The notes beneath the pieces are model-generated. The model was not told where the DNA came from. It did not search any database and worked only from the letters and a program-made list of their open reading frames with translations. Below, in pieces: positions 42,339 to 51,963 of a stretch of DNA of 64,000 nt. Numbering within the stretch: position 1 is the stretch's first letter; each line of letters begins with the position of its first letter. This DNA comes from an uncultured Christensenellaceae bacterium (lineage in GTDB: Bacteria; Bacillota; Clostridia; Christensenellales; Aristaeellaceae). The position numbers were made by a program, and so were the translations under genes. The stretch lies in contig CAJOJQ010000014.1 in NCBI GenBank assembly GCA_905234985.1, positions 1 to 64,000 of the forward strand. The letters are read 5' to 3'.

Positions 42339-43373
42339 CTACGCCTGGGTGGGGTGCAGGATGACCCAGCCCTCAGGGGTGGTTTCGCCCTCGGGCAGGC
42401 CGTGAAGGGCGGCGTTCATGGAGGCGATGGCCACCTCGCACTGTTCGTCGCTGGGCTGGCGGGTGGTGAGGCGCTGCATTTGCAGGCCGGGCCAGCGCAG
42501 GGCGCGGGTGAGGGGCGTTTCGGCATGGGCCAGGGCTTTCAGGGCCTCATAGCTGATACCCGCCACGCAGGGCAGCAGGATGACGCGGCTCAATACCCGC
42601 AGGAAATAGTTGGCCCCCAAGTCAAAGCCGGTCAATTGCAGCACAAGCACGTCGATGATGGAATAGAACAGGATGGACAGAATGAACGTCAGCAGCAGGA
42701 AGCTGGTGCCGCACCGGGGATGCAGGGTGGTGAACTGCTGGGCGTTCTTGGGGGTCAGGGGCAGGTCGTGCTCGTGGCAGTACACGGTTTTGTGTTCCGA
42801 GCCGTGATACTGGAAGGTTTTGCGCATGTCGGGGATGCGGCCCACCAGACCGATGTAGGAGATCAGCAGCACGGTGCGGATGAGGCCGCTGACCAGGTTT
42901 TTGAGCAGCAGCGTGCCGCCGGAAGCGTTCTGCGGGAACAGCATGATCACGGTATTCGGCAGCAGCACGAACAGGCCGATGCTCATGGCAAGGGCCAGCA
43001 CCACGGCCACGGCCATAACCACCTTATCCACGTTCTTGCCTAACTTCTTCGCCAGCCATTTTTCAAACTTGCTGGGTTCCTCCTGGGCGTCCTCGTTGCC
43101 GGACATTTTCATGCTGTCCTCCAGTACCCGCATGCCCAGCCCCATCATCTGCACCATGTTCACCGAACCGCGGATGAAGGGCAGGCCCATCCAGGGATGC
43201 TTTTTGGAAGGGGCCTCGTAGGGTTCCCGCTTCACCACGATATCGCCGTTGGGGCGGCGCACCGCCACGGCCACGGCGTCGGGGGCCTTCATCATCACGC
43301 CGTCCAGCACCGCCTGGCCGCCGATGTCGGCCCGGGGGCAGGAAGCGCCGGCGTTTTCGTTCTTCTTTGCCAT
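42339..43373 (-). CDS. DUF1385 membrane protein (YqhQ-like)
   Basis: 344 residues. The conserved DIGGQAVLDGVMMKAPDAVAVAVRRPNG opens the family, with LPFIRGSVNMVQMMGLGMRVL, YHGSEHKTVYCHEHDLPLTP and HPRCGTSFLLL, and about five membrane helices. Function is unknown. In Bacillota it is regularly found between rpmE and prmC/prfA, as here. Confidence 0.92.
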   Translation of the reverse strand: MAKKNENAGASCPRADIGGQAVLDGVMMKAPDAVAVAVRRPNGDIVVKREPYEAPSKKHPWMGLPFIRGSVNMVQMMGLGMRVLEDSMKMSGNEDAQEEPSKFEKWLAKKLGKNVDKVVMAVAVVLALAMSIGLFVLLPNTVIMLFPQNASGGTLLLKNLVSGLIRTVLLISYIGLVGRIPDMRKTFQYHGSEHKTVYCHEHDLPLTPKNAQQFTTLHPRCGTSFLLLTFILSILFYSIIDVLVLQLTGFDLGANYFLRVLSRVILLPCVAGISYEALKALAHAETPLTRALRWPGLQMQRLTTRQPSDEQCEVAIASMNAALHGLPEGETTPEGWVILHPTQA

Positions 43374-43423
43374 AAAAACCTCTCAAGAAATCATATTTTT
43401 TGACACAATACCCCGAAAACGAG

Positions 43424-43463
43424 AAAAGCAGCACCCTCCCGTGTGTACGGCGGTACTGCTTTT
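43424..43463 (-). terminator. Terminator of rpmE
   Basis: On the minus strand AAAAGCAGTACC pairs imperfectly with GGGTGCTGCTTTT, followed by CTCG; 8 bases past the stop. Confidence 0.65.
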
Positions 43464-43470
43464 ATGGGGC

Positions 43471-43668
43471 TTAGATGCCGAAGCGCTTCTTGAAGCGATC
43501 CACGCGACCGCCGCTGTCCACCAGCTTCTGCTTGCCGGTGAAGAAGGGGTGGCACTTGGAGCAAATTTCAACCCTCAGTTCCTTCTTGGTGGAGCCGGTT
43601 TCAAAGGTTTCGCCGCACACGCAGCGCACGATGGCCTTCTCGTACTTGGGATGGATCTTTTCCTTCAT
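43471..43668 (-). CDS. rpmE: Ribosomal protein bL31
   Basis: 65 residues from ATG 43668. [63 protein letters not shown] is L31 throughout. The four cysteines (CVC...CSKC) show the zinc-binding C+ form. The frame is open upstream, and a start 9 codons earlier is possible because the ribosome site before 43668 is weak. Confidence 0.95.
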   Translation of the reverse strand: MKEKIHPKYEKAIVRCVCGETFETGSTKKELRVEICSKCHPFFTGKQKLVDSGGRVDRFKKRFGI

Positions 43669-44179
43669 TTCTTGCCCGTACACTTCCGGATTCATGGGGG
43701 GCGTCCCATGAGCCGCGAAATGTATTATAACATGGTTTGGGCGGGAATGCAAGGATATTTTTTCAAAGTGACCGTCTTTCTTGGAAACGATGCGGGCGCT
43801 GTTTCCGTCTGTTTTTTCCGAACGCCGAACCTTCCGTCCGCTGTGGGCGAAAACGATTTACCCCCGTTTTTTGCCCGTGCGCAGTGTTTTTAACTTTCGC
43901 TTTGCAAAAACGGCTCAATTTTCTCTCATAATTTGCTTTTTCCGCTTCTCAAAATCCGCGATTTTATGGGGGGAGAATGGTGCTTGTTTGCTTGATATTG
44001 AACCAGATTATACATGAAATTTGCCGTATGCAAAGGGAAAAGAGGGCCTGTCCTTTTGCCTGAAAACATGCGGAAAACACTTGATTTTTGCGCGGATCGG
44101 AATAGAAACGGGACGCTTCGCAAAGCAATCCGTGACTAAAGATTTCGCAAAATTTGAGAATCAAATACCCGATTTGCCA
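43669..44179. other. Intergenic region upstream of rpmE and the lpl-type operon
   Basis: About 510 bases. AT-richer sequence without a supported frame. The first 70 bases should hold the rpmE leader and promoter. No repeats like those elsewhere in the window were recognised. Confidence 0.4.
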
Positions 44180-44208
44180 TTGTGGGCAGCGGGTTGTGCT
44201 GGCATAAT
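44180..44208 (+). promoter_or_regulatory. Promoter of the lpl-type operon
   Basis: TTGTGG, 17-base spacer, CATAAT, about 50 bases before the binding-protein gene. Confidence 0.55.
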
Positions 44209-44260
44209 ACAATCAACGACGAGCATTTATGCTCAAGAGATAACGTAAGGAGGAACCATC

Positions 44261-45928
44261 ATGAAGAAAGTTGTGGCTACCCTGCTGGCGCTGGCGATGA
44301 TTCTGGGCCTTGTTCCTGCCGTATTGGCGGACGATGCACCGGAACTCATCACGATCACTGCGTTCAAAGGCGCTGCTTTTGACCAGCCCACCGACGACAA
44401 CAAGATCTTCAAGAAGATCGAAGAAGACTTCGGCATCAAGTTTGAATGGGAATTCCTGGCCGGCAATCTGGATGATACCCTGGGCCTCAAGATGGCCGAC
44501 GACGAGTCCCTGCCCGACCTGTTTGACGGCGGCAACAGCGCTGAAAAGCTGGAAAACCAGGGCGTGCTGATCGACCTGCTGCCCTACATCAGCGAAGAAG
44601 GAACCCCCAACCTGTGGAAGCATCTGCACGGCACCAATGTTAAGCTGGATCAGCTGCTGAGCGAAGACGGCGAGCTGTTCATCATCCCCAACTTCGGCGT
44701 TATCTACAATCAGGAAATCAAGCGCCACAACGGCCCCGCTTTCTTCATTCAGAAGAAGGTCATTGCCTGGAACGACTATAAGGTTCCCAAGACCCTGAAT
44801 GAGTATTTCGACCTGATCGAGCGTTACATCGCGGAGAACCCGAAGAACGAAGACGGCCTGGACAACATCGGCTTCCATATCCTGTCCAAGACCTGGCGCC
44901 GCTTCTGCCTGATCAACCCCGTGCAGCACCTGATGGGCCGCCCCAACGACGGTGAAGTCATCGTGGACATCAACGATCCCGGCTGGCATACCGAAACCTT
45001 CATCAACCAGCCCTACGCCAAGCCCTACTATGCCAAGCTGAACGAAGAATTCAACAAGGGCATCATCATTCCCGACAGCTTCACCATGGACGAAGATACC
45101 TACAAGAGCGACCTGGCCAAGGGCACTGTGATCGGTATGTTCGACCAGACCTGGGCTTTCAACGACTGCACCGCTTCCCTGCTGAACCAGGGCAAGTATG
45201 AAGACACTTACCTGGCTCTGCCCCTGGTGTACGATCCTGAATATGTGGACGGACGGGTCATCGAAGAACACTACATCAACGGTACCGTCATGAACAAAGA
45301 CCGCGGCTTCGGCATCTCCATCAACTGCAAGTATCCGGAACGTCTGGTTCAGCTGTTCGACGCCCTGCTCTCCGACGAATGGCAGATCATCCTCCATTGG
45401 GGCTTTGAGGGCGAAGACTGGTACTACGATGAAAACGGCCGCATGAACATGACCAAGGAACAGTACGACCACCGCAACGACGCCCAGTGGAAGCGCGCCA
45501 ATATGGCCGAACCGCTTTACGACGGCATCCCGAAGAAGGAAGGCACCATGGATAACGGCAACGCCTGGGATCCTTCCGTGCAGGACGAAATCTACTATGC
45601 CAGCAGCCTGACCGATTACGACAAGGAGTTCATGGCGAAGTGCGGCGTGGAAGCCTGGGAAGACTTCTTCAACAAGCCCCTTGAGTGCGCTCCTTACGGT
45701 GAAGCCTGGCAGATCGACAAGGGCCCCATCGACGAAGATTACAACACCTGGTGCCTGCTCCAGGAGCAGTGGCTGCCGAAGGTCATCATGGCCGCTCCCG
45801 ACAAGCTGGATGAAACCTGGGACGAATTCATCAAGGTCATCACCCCCACCTCTGAAATTTACACCAATTTCATGCAGGCGGAAGTGCTGAAGCTCGTGGA
45901 AAAGGCCCTGGGCAGCACGGCGCAATAA
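44261..45928 (+). CDS. LplA/LipO-type extracellular solute-binding protein
   Basis: 555 residues. Signal peptide ends at LVPAVLADD, again without a lipobox cysteine. The long family-1 form seen with LplB/LplC permeases: ITITAFKGAAFDQPTDDNKIFKKIEEDFGIKFEWEF, ADDESLPDLFDGGN, and QLFDALLSDEWQIILHWGFEGEDWYYDENGR, the last a hallmark of this group. It likely binds complex plant oligosaccharides, though the sugar cannot be read. TAAGGAGG precedes the ATG. Two permeases and an AraC regulator follow. Confidence 0.92.
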   Translation: MKKVVATLLALAMILGLVPAVLADDAPELITITAFKGAAFDQPTDDNKIFKKIEEDFGIKFEWEFLAGNLDDTLGLKMADDESLPDLFDGGNSAEKLENQGVLIDLLPYISEEGTPNLWKHLHGTNVKLDQLLSEDGELFIIPNFGVIYNQEIKRHNGPAFFIQKKVIAWNDYKVPKTLNEYFDLIERYIAENPKNEDGLDNIGFHILSKTWRRFCLINPVQHLMGRPNDGEVIVDINDPGWHTETFINQPYAKPYYAKLNEEFNKGIIIPDSFTMDEDTYKSDLAKGTVIGMFDQTWAFNDCTASLLNQGKYEDTYLALPLVYDPEYVDGRVIEEHYINGTVMNKDRGFGISINCKYPERLVQLFDALLSDEWQIILHWGFEGEDWYYDENGRMNMTKEQYDHRNDAQWKRANMAEPLYDGIPKKEGTMDNGNAWDPSVQDEIYYASSLTDYDKEFMAKCGVEAWEDFFNKPLECAPYGEAWQIDKGPIDEDYNTWCLLQEQWLPKVIMAAPDKLDETWDEFIKVITPTSEIYTNFMQAEVLKLVEKALGSTAQ

Positions 45929-45994
45929 TTCACGCAAATTCCAAGGGAGGGGGAGGGTTCAGCTCCCCCTCCTGCCTTTTGGGGAGGAATGAAC

Positions 45995-46951
45995 ATGACG
46001 ACTGGAGCGGTCCGCGCTTCCGCGGAAAAGGGAAAGCCCAAGCATTTTTTCAGAACGTTGGGAAAACAGTACCAGCTGCTGATTATGTCCGTACCGATGC
46101 TTCTGTACGTTTTCCTGTTTAATTACGGCCCTCTCTGGGGCTGGCTGACGGCCTTTCAGGATTACCAGCCCAGAAAGGGGCTGGCCGGAAGCAAATGGGT
46201 TGGGCTGAAAAACTTTGAATTCCTTTTCACCCATAACACATTCTTTCTTGCTGTTCGGAACACGTTTGCCATGAGCCTGATCAATCTGGTTTTTGGCACG
46301 GTTTCGTCCATTCTTTTGGCGGTGCTGCTCAATGAAGTCAGAAACAGGGCGTTTAAGCGAACCGTGCAGACGGTCACTTATCTGCCCCACTTCCTCAGTA
46401 TGGTTATCGTGGCCGGTATGGCGCAGAACATCTTTTCCGGCAGAGGGACCCTGAATGAAATCCTCATGGGCCTGAGATTGACCAAAAGCCCGATTTTGTT
46501 TCTTGGCGAAGGGAAATACTTCTGGTGGCTTATCGGCGTGATCAACGTTTGGAAGGAAGTTGGCTGGGGCACCATCATTTACATCGCCGCCATGACCGCC
46601 ATCGACCCGAGCCTCTATGAGGCGGCGGCTATCGACGGCGCCGGGCGCTTCCAGCGCATCCTGCATGTGACGCTGCCCGGCATCAAATCCACCTTCATGG
46701 TGCTTTTGATCATGAACATCGGGCATTTGATGGAAGCCGGGTTTGAATTGCAGTATCTGCTGCGCTCCGGCTTGGTGATGGATTATTCAGACACCATTGA
46801 TATCTTTGCTTTGAATTACAGCTTTGGCACTGCCACCCCGCACTACGCCTACGGTACCGCGGCCGGGATGTTCAAAAGCATCGTAGGGATTGTCCTGCTC
46901 CTTGGCGCGAACAGAATCGCCAGGGCGCTGGATGAAGAAACGCTGATTTAA
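45995..46951 (+). CDS. LplB-type ABC sugar permease
   Basis: 318 residues, six helices. LLIMSVPMLLYVFLFNYGPLWGWLTAFQDYQPRKG and the coupling loop YEAAAIDGAGRFQRILHVTLPGIKST are characteristic of LplB/YteP permeases. The ATG at 45995 lies 7 bases after GGGGAGG; an ATG at 45989 is too close. It pairs with the next gene product. No ATPase is encoded in the cluster. Confidence 0.93.
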   Translation: MTTGAVRASAEKGKPKHFFRTLGKQYQLLIMSVPMLLYVFLFNYGPLWGWLTAFQDYQPRKGLAGSKWVGLKNFEFLFTHNTFFLAVRNTFAMSLINLVFGTVSSILLAVLLNEVRNRAFKRTVQTVTYLPHFLSMVIVAGMAQNIFSGRGTLNEILMGLRLTKSPILFLGEGKYFWWLIGVINVWKEVGWGTIIYIAAMTAIDPSLYEAAAIDGAGRFQRILHVTLPGIKSTFMVLLIMNIGHLMEAGFELQYLLRSGLVMDYSDTIDIFALNYSFGTATPHYAYGTAAGMFKSIVGIVLLLGANRIARALDEETLI

Positions 46952-46965
46952 GGGAGGGATATCCT

Positions 46966-47877
46966 GTGACCGTGATTTCTGCGAAAAGGAATGCAAAACG
47001 CCGGGATGTCGTTTTCCCGATTGTCAATACGATCATCCTGATCCTGCTGATGGTCATTACCCTGTACCCTGTGCTGAATACCGTGGCGATTTCCTTTAAC
47101 GACAGCCTGGACGCGCTCAAGGGCGGGATCGGGATCTGGCCCCGGGTCTTCAGTACGGATTCATACAAGGAGCTGATCACGGACCCCGCCATTTACAGGG
47201 CTTTCTGGATCTCGCTCTCCAAGACCGTGATCACCACCATCCTGAACCTGTTCTTTACTTCCATGCTGTCCTATGCGCTGAGCAGGAAGGAATATGTTCT
47301 CAGGAAATTTATTACGACCGTACTGGTTCTGACCATGTATATCAACGCCGGGATGATCCCCAACTTTTTGCTGGTGTCCCGGTTCCTGAAATTGGGCAAC
47401 TCTTTCTGGGTCTATATCATCCCCTCCATGTTCTCCTGCTTTAACATGATCGTCATCCGCACCTACATCGTAGGCTTGCCGGAAGCGCTGGTGGAATCCG
47501 CCCGCATCGACGGCGCGGGCGATATCAGAACGTTCTTCCAGATCATCCTGCCCCTGTGCCTGCCGGTTATGGCCACGGTGGCCCTGTTTGTGGCCGTGGG
47601 CGCTTGGAACAGCTGGTTTGACACGTACCTGTATTGCGGCAGCAAGAAGAACCTGTACACCCTGCAATACCTGCTGAAAATGAAGCTGGCGAGCACCCAG
47701 GCGTCTTCCAACGCGGCCAATACCAGCGCGGACGCCCTGGCGAACTCGGTCAAGGTCGCTCCGATCACGATCCGCGCTTCCATTACGGTGGTTTCCACCG
47801 TGCCCATCCTGGTGGTGTATCCTTTCTTACAGAAGTATTTCGTCACCGGCATGGCGCTGGGCAGCGTGAAGGGTTAA
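46966..47877 (+). CDS. LplC-type ABC sugar permease
   Basis: 303 residues, six helices. LYPVLNTVAISFNDSLDALKGGIGIWPRVFS and VESARIDGAGDIRTFFQIILPLCLPV identify the YtcP/LplC group; it ends FVTGMALGSVKG. The start is GTG with AGGGAGGG upstream. It is the last transporter gene before a heptamer-repeat hairpin and the AraC gene. Confidence 0.93.
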   Translation: MTVISAKRNAKRRDVVFPIVNTIILILLMVITLYPVLNTVAISFNDSLDALKGGIGIWPRVFSTDSYKELITDPAIYRAFWISLSKTVITTILNLFFTSMLSYALSRKEYVLRKFITTVLVLTMYINAGMIPNFLLVSRFLKLGNSFWVYIIPSMFSCFNMIVIRTYIVGLPEALVESARIDGAGDIRTFFQIILPLCLPVMATVALFVAVGAWNSWFDTYLYCGSKKNLYTLQYLLKMKLASTQASSNAANTSADALANSVKVAPITIRASITVVSTVPILVVYPFLQKYFVTGMALGSVKG

Positions 47878-47904
47878 GGCGCCCAGCCGCTCTTTCGTGA
47901 AAGA

Positions 47905-48015
47905 AAAAGTGAAAAGTGGAAAGTGAAGGTTTGAGACAGTCCCTTACATGGCAGACAAACAATATGATCGGCTGTATTTGTTTCCACTTTCCAATTTTCA
48001 CTTTCCACTTTTCCA
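47905..48015. repeat. Heptamer-arm hairpin element, GTGAAAA family, copy 3
   Basis: Left arm AAAAAGTGAAAAGTGGAAAG (from 47905) and right arm of reverse-complement units CTTTCCA, TTTTCA, CTTTCCA (47981-48015) around a 50-base centre. It separates the permease operon from the regulator gene. Confidence 0.8.
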
Positions 48016-48054
48016 TTCGGTTTTACAAAACTGCTAAAGAGGGGGGAGAAAATC

Positions 48055-48987
48055 TTGGCCGAATTCAACGCCCCGTCGGGCGGGCCGCAGTCCCGTTTTC
48101 CCGACGGCTTCCGCATCCTGCAGGGTAAGCAGGAATACGTTACCTATCTGGATCATTCATCCATTCGCATTTGGCCTTCCGACGTGGCGGCCCATTATGA
48201 CCCTCACCGCCATTCCGCCGTGGAGATCATCATGCCCAGCCGGGGCGTGACGCTTTACCATGTGCAGGACGACGTGTACCGGGTGCAGCCGGGGGAGATC
48301 CTGATCGTGCCCTCGGACTGTCAGCACGCCCTGACCGAGCCGCCGGAAACCCAGCGCTACCTGCTGCTGTTTGAGCCTACGCCCATTACCGGCATGCGGG
48401 ATATGGCGGAGCTTGCACCCATGATGCAGCGGCCCATTTATCTGCATGACGGCTCGGAAACCCACAGCCAGGCCAAGGAGCTGCTGAACCATACGGTGGA
48501 ATGCTATTTCGCCCGGGAACCCATGTGGAATACCCAGTGCTATTCCTATCTGATGCAGCTTTACGCCCTGCTGGGCCGCCGCTATCTGCGCTCCTCCACC
48601 CAGCCAAGGGAAGCGCTGCGCCGGAACATCGACCCCGCCATCATGAACAGCGTGCTGACCTACATCAACGAGCATTACATGGACGATATTTCCCTGGAAA
48701 ACGCGGCGCTGTTCGCGGGCTTCTCCAAGTATTACTTCTCCCGCATGTTCAAGCAGTTTTCCGGCCTGCCCTTCTCGGAATACCTCACCCGCAAGCGCCT
48801 GAACGTGGCCTCCGACCTGCTGGTGCGCACCAATCAGCCCATCCGGGAAATCGCCGTTTCCTCCGGCTTCGGCAGCACCGCCACCTTCAACCGCACCTTC
48901 CGGGAGCATAAAAACTGCACCCCGTCCCAGTTCCGCGCCATTTACGGCATGGTCATCAGCCCCGCGGCGGATAAACCGCTGTTCTGA
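48055..48987 (+). CDS. AraC-family regulator with cupin sensor
   Basis: 310 residues. An N-terminal AraC-type cupin (HYDPHRHSAVEIIMPSRGVTLYHVQDDVYRVQPGEILIVPSDCQHAL) and a C-terminal pair of helix-turn-helix motifs (ISLENAALFAGFSKYYFSRMFKQFSGLPFSEYLTRKRLNVA and IREIAVSSGFGSTATFNRTFREHKNCTPSQFR). The start is TTG 48055 after GGGGGGAGA. It probably activates the neighbouring sugar transporter in response to its substrate. Confidence 0.9.
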   Translation: MAEFNAPSGGPQSRFPDGFRILQGKQEYVTYLDHSSIRIWPSDVAAHYDPHRHSAVEIIMPSRGVTLYHVQDDVYRVQPGEILIVPSDCQHALTEPPETQRYLLLFEPTPITGMRDMAELAPMMQRPIYLHDGSETHSQAKELLNHTVECYFAREPMWNTQCYSYLMQLYALLGRRYLRSSTQPREALRRNIDPAIMNSVLTYINEHYMDDISLENAALFAGFSKYYFSRMFKQFSGLPFSEYLTRKRLNVASDLLVRTNQPIREIAVSSGFGSTATFNRTFREHKNCTPSQFRAIYGMVISPAADKPLF

Positions 48988-49007
48988 TCCTTGCCGCCTG
49001 AACGGAT

Positions 49008-49049
49008 AAAAAAGCCTCATGCCTGATTTCTGTCGGCATGAGGTTTTTT
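49008..49049. terminator. Bidirectional terminator between AraC and esterase genes
   Basis: AAAAAAGCCTCATGCC / GGCATGAGGTTTTTT with an 11-base loop. Confidence 0.9.
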
Positions 49050-49106
49050 CATACGCTCTTTTACTCGGACGGAACCGAGTCGGAAGAAACCGAGTAAATT
49101 TCCGCG

Positions 49107-51044
49107 TCAGTACAGGTGATACAGCCGATCCATGACGCTGTACAGGGCTTCATAGGGCTCGTCCTCGGGGTAAATGTCGTCGCCTAACACCAGCACCTGA
49201 CGGGTGTATTCCATGGGATACCAGGAGGGGAAGCCGGTGGCGTTGGGGTTGCCGTTTTTCATGAAATTCACCAGATACGTCTGCATAGCGGCGCTGAGGC
49301 GGCGGTCGTAATCGGTGTACAGGGAAGATTTTTCGGGAATGTTGCCGTAGAAATACACTTCCTCGCCGCTGTGCCAGTTGCCTAAGCGGCCGTTGGTCTG
49401 CTTGAAATGGTACATATAGATGGGAATCTTGTTGGTCACCGCCTGGCGCGCCCAGCAATGGTGGCCATAGGCGAAATAGTACACGGTGTAGATTTCGGCC
49501 CAGTTCGCCTGCGCTTCCGCGTCGGTGTGGGCGGGGTAGAGGGAAAGCACCTTGTCGGTCAGATCGCCGAACAGGGCACGCACCCGGGATTCGTAGTTTT
49601 CCAAGGTGGTTTTGTCAAACATCAGGAAGGGACCGGATTCGCCTGAGTTAAAGCCCTGCAAAATGGCTTCTTCGTTGTAATTGCCATGGGTATAGGCTTC
49701 CCAGGGCGTTTCGGTAAGCACGAAGCCGTCCACGGTAATGTGGTGATGGTACGCCGCTTCCTGCACCAGCTGTTCGGCGGGCATGGCGCGCAGTTCTTCC
49801 ACGGTCTGCACGCCTAAGCGATCCTTGGTTTCCTGGCCCGCTTTCAGGGCTTCTTCCCGGGTGCGGAAGGAATGGGCGGGCTGCGGCGCGGTGACGGTGG
49901 AGCTTTCGCCCACCACCCGGCGGAACAGCCCCTTGGCAAGGGGCGAGGTACACAGGGCGGTCACGCAGGCGGACCCGGCGCTTTCCCCCGCCAGGGTCAC
50001 GTTGCCCGGATCGCCCCCGAAGGCGGAAATATTGTTCTGCACCCAGTACAGGGCGGCGATCTGATCCATCAGGCCGTAATTGCCGGTGGTGCCGGAGGCG
50101 TTTTCTGCCGCCAGCTCCTCGTCGGCGAAAAAGCCGAAAATGCCTAAGCGGTAGCCCATGTTCACCACCACCACGCCCTGCCGGGCCAGACCCTCGCCGC
50201 TGTAATCGGCATACCAGGGCTGGCCGGATTGCAGGGAACCGCCGTGGATGTACACCAGCACCGGCAGGCCGGACACTTCGCCCGCGGGCTTCCAGATGTT
50301 CACGTATAAGGAATCCTCGCTGACCGGGGCGCGGTAATTGTCCGTCACGGAAATGGTATAATCGTGATAGCCGATGATGCGGGACAGGCTTTCGATGATG
50401 GGCAGGCTTTGGGTCTGCATGCTCATGGGGGCGAATTTGTCCGCCTGCAATTCCCCTTCCCAGGGCTGGGGCTGCTGGGGGGAGCGCCAGCGCAGCTCGC
50501 CCACCGGGGGCTGGGCGTAGGGGATGCCCGTGAATACCTCCACTTCGCCGTCGGCGGTGTACACGCCGGTCAAATCGCCCTGGTTGATATGAATCACGTC
50601 CGTCCGCCGCAGGGCCGCGCCCTCCAGGGCGGGCACCGCCTTCACCGGCGGCCAGGATACCAACGCGATCACGGCGTAGCCGATCAGCACGCATAAGAAG
50701 GCGATGATGCGCGGCCCCAAGCCCGCGTATTTCAGGGTGATCCTGCCGATTTTTCCGCCCCGCAGCACGCTGTACAGGGCAATCAGGAATACCGTCAGGG
50801 CCCAGCCCAGCAGCACGTGCCGATTCAGCTCCAGAAAGGCGAAGAAAACCAGGGCCGTCAGCCCCAGCAGCACCCGCCATACCACGCGGTTGGCTTCTTT
50901 TCTTACCGGTTCCTGGGCTTCCTCCGTTTGTTCTTCCTGTTCAGCCGCTTCCTCCTGTTCGGTCGCTTCGGGCTGTTCAGCCTGCGCGGGCTGCTGTGTC
51001 TGTTCGGTTTGATCTTTCTGGACGGTTTCTTCCTTCTGCTCCAC
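49107..51044 (-). CDS. Membrane-anchored type B carboxylesterase with Glu/Gln-rich N-terminus
   Basis: 645 residues, where bacterial pnb-type esterases have about 490-520. Residues 1-50 are almost only Glu, Gln, Thr, Ala and Pro. About three membrane helices follow (57-130). The alpha/beta hydrolase domain then has EDSLYVNIWKP, YIHGGSLQSG, the nucleophile elbow GESAGS and the catalytic histidine region NWHSGEEVYFYGN. The catalytic domain is probably outside the cell. The natural ester is unknown. The downstream peptidase gene (51066) lies 21 bases upstream of this gene on the same strand, so they form an operon. Confidence 0.88.
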   Translation of the reverse strand: MEQKEETVQKDQTEQTQQPAQAEQPEATEQEEAAEQEEQTEEAQEPVRKEANRVVWRVLLGLTALVFFAFLELNRHVLLGWALTVFLIALYSVLRGGKIGRITLKYAGLGPRIIAFLCVLIGYAVIALVSWPPVKAVPALEGAALRRTDVIHINQGDLTGVYTADGEVEVFTGIPYAQPPVGELRWRSPQQPQPWEGELQADKFAPMSMQTQSLPIIESLSRIIGYHDYTISVTDNYRAPVSEDSLYVNIWKPAGEVSGLPVLVYIHGGSLQSGQPWYADYSGEGLARQGVVVVNMGYRLGIFGFFADEELAAENASGTTGNYGLMDQIAALYWVQNNISAFGGDPGNVTLAGESAGSACVTALCTSPLAKGLFRRVVGESSTVTAPQPAHSFRTREEALKAGQETKDRLGVQTVEELRAMPAEQLVQEAAYHHHITVDGFVLTETPWEAYTHGNYNEEAILQGFNSGESGPFLMFDKTTLENYESRVRALFGDLTDKVLSLYPAHTDAEAQANWAEIYTVYYFAYGHHCWARQAVTNKIPIYMYHFKQTNGRLGNWHSGEEVYFYGNIPEKSSLYTDYDRRLSAAMQTYLVNFMKNGNPNATGFPSWYPMEYTRQVLVLGDDIYPEDEPYEALYSVMDRLYHLY

Positions 51045-51065
51045 GGTGTGTTCCTTTCTCCCGGC

Positions 51066-51785
51066 TCACGAAAGGGCCAGGGCTTCGTTTTCCCATGCCG
51101 CCTGCTCCATGCGACCATCCCGGATGCGGTGGGCCTCCCCGAACAGGATTTCCCGCCCGCTTTGGCCCAGCAGGTAGCTGCCGTCCGGAATGGCGTAAAA
51201 GGTGCGGCCCATGCTGTCCGGCAGGGTGATTTCATCGAATAATTTCAGCCCGTCCACAAAGCTGTCCTTCACCATCTGATAATGGGGCAGCAGCATAGTG
51301 GAGGTTACGCCTAAGCCCGGCAGCCAGCGGCGGTAATGGGGCGAAACGGCTTCCCCTTCCTCCTCCGGCTGGGCGTAGACCGGATCGGCGCAGTTCATGG
51401 TGCCCGCGCTGATGCCGATCAGCACGCCGTCAAAGGCTTTCAGGCAGCTTTTCAGGCCGATCTTCTGAAAAAAGGCGTTTTGCGTGGGCACGTGTCCTCC
51501 CGCCAGGACGATCAGCCCGGCGTTTTGCACCAGATTTGCGGCGGAATTTTCGTTCCGCCCGTCCAATATGCGGAAATCCGAAAAACAGTACCCCTCATGC
51601 TCCAAAGCCAGGCGCATGTCCCCGGCAATGTGATCGGTAAAGGCGGGCCGGTTCGGATCGGCGCAAATAAACAGCGCTTCGGAACGCATGGGCAGCGCGC
51701 GCCGCAAGGCGTCCAAAAAGCCGTTGGCCGGGTTCAGATACGGCGTGCCCGGCGTAAAGGGGCTGCTGGTGAGAAAATAAACCAT
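51066..51785 (-). CDS. Peptidase E-like (family S51) serine peptidase
   Basis: 239 residues. VLAGGHVPTQNAFFQKIGL and the nucleophile motif GISAGTMNCAD are those of family S51 dipeptidases (aspartyl dipeptidase, cyanophycinase). The histidine is likely in LLPHYQ. Probably cytoplasmic. First gene of a short operon with the esterase. Confidence 0.85.
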   Translation of the reverse strand: MVYFLTSSPFTPGTPYLNPANGFLDALRRALPMRSEALFICADPNRPAFTDHIAGDMRLALEHEGYCFSDFRILDGRNENSAANLVQNAGLIVLAGGHVPTQNAFFQKIGLKSCLKAFDGVLIGISAGTMNCADPVYAQPEEEGEAVSPHYRRWLPGLGVTSTMLLPHYQMVKDSFVDGLKLFDEITLPDSMGRTFYAIPDGSYLLGQSGREILFGEAHRIRDGRMEQAAWENEALALS

Positions 51786-51963
51786 GCCGCGCGTTCCTCC
51801 CTGTGCGTTTTTCTCTGTGCTTATTGTAATGGAAGAAACGAAGGTTTGTCAATCCCTGCCGACCGGCGGCTTCTCACGGCAAAAAAATTCCGGTAAGACC
51901 TTTGCGGTGGAGGTCAAGCCGGAACTGCGGATGATCGAGTATTATTCGGGGAACGGGTGATTT

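Noticed and set aside
51829-51960. A 43-codon frame on the plus strand ending in a VEVKPELRMIEYYSGNG-like stretch
   Set aside because: No ribosome site or promoter. It may be the tail of a lost gene, but the support is too weak to call.
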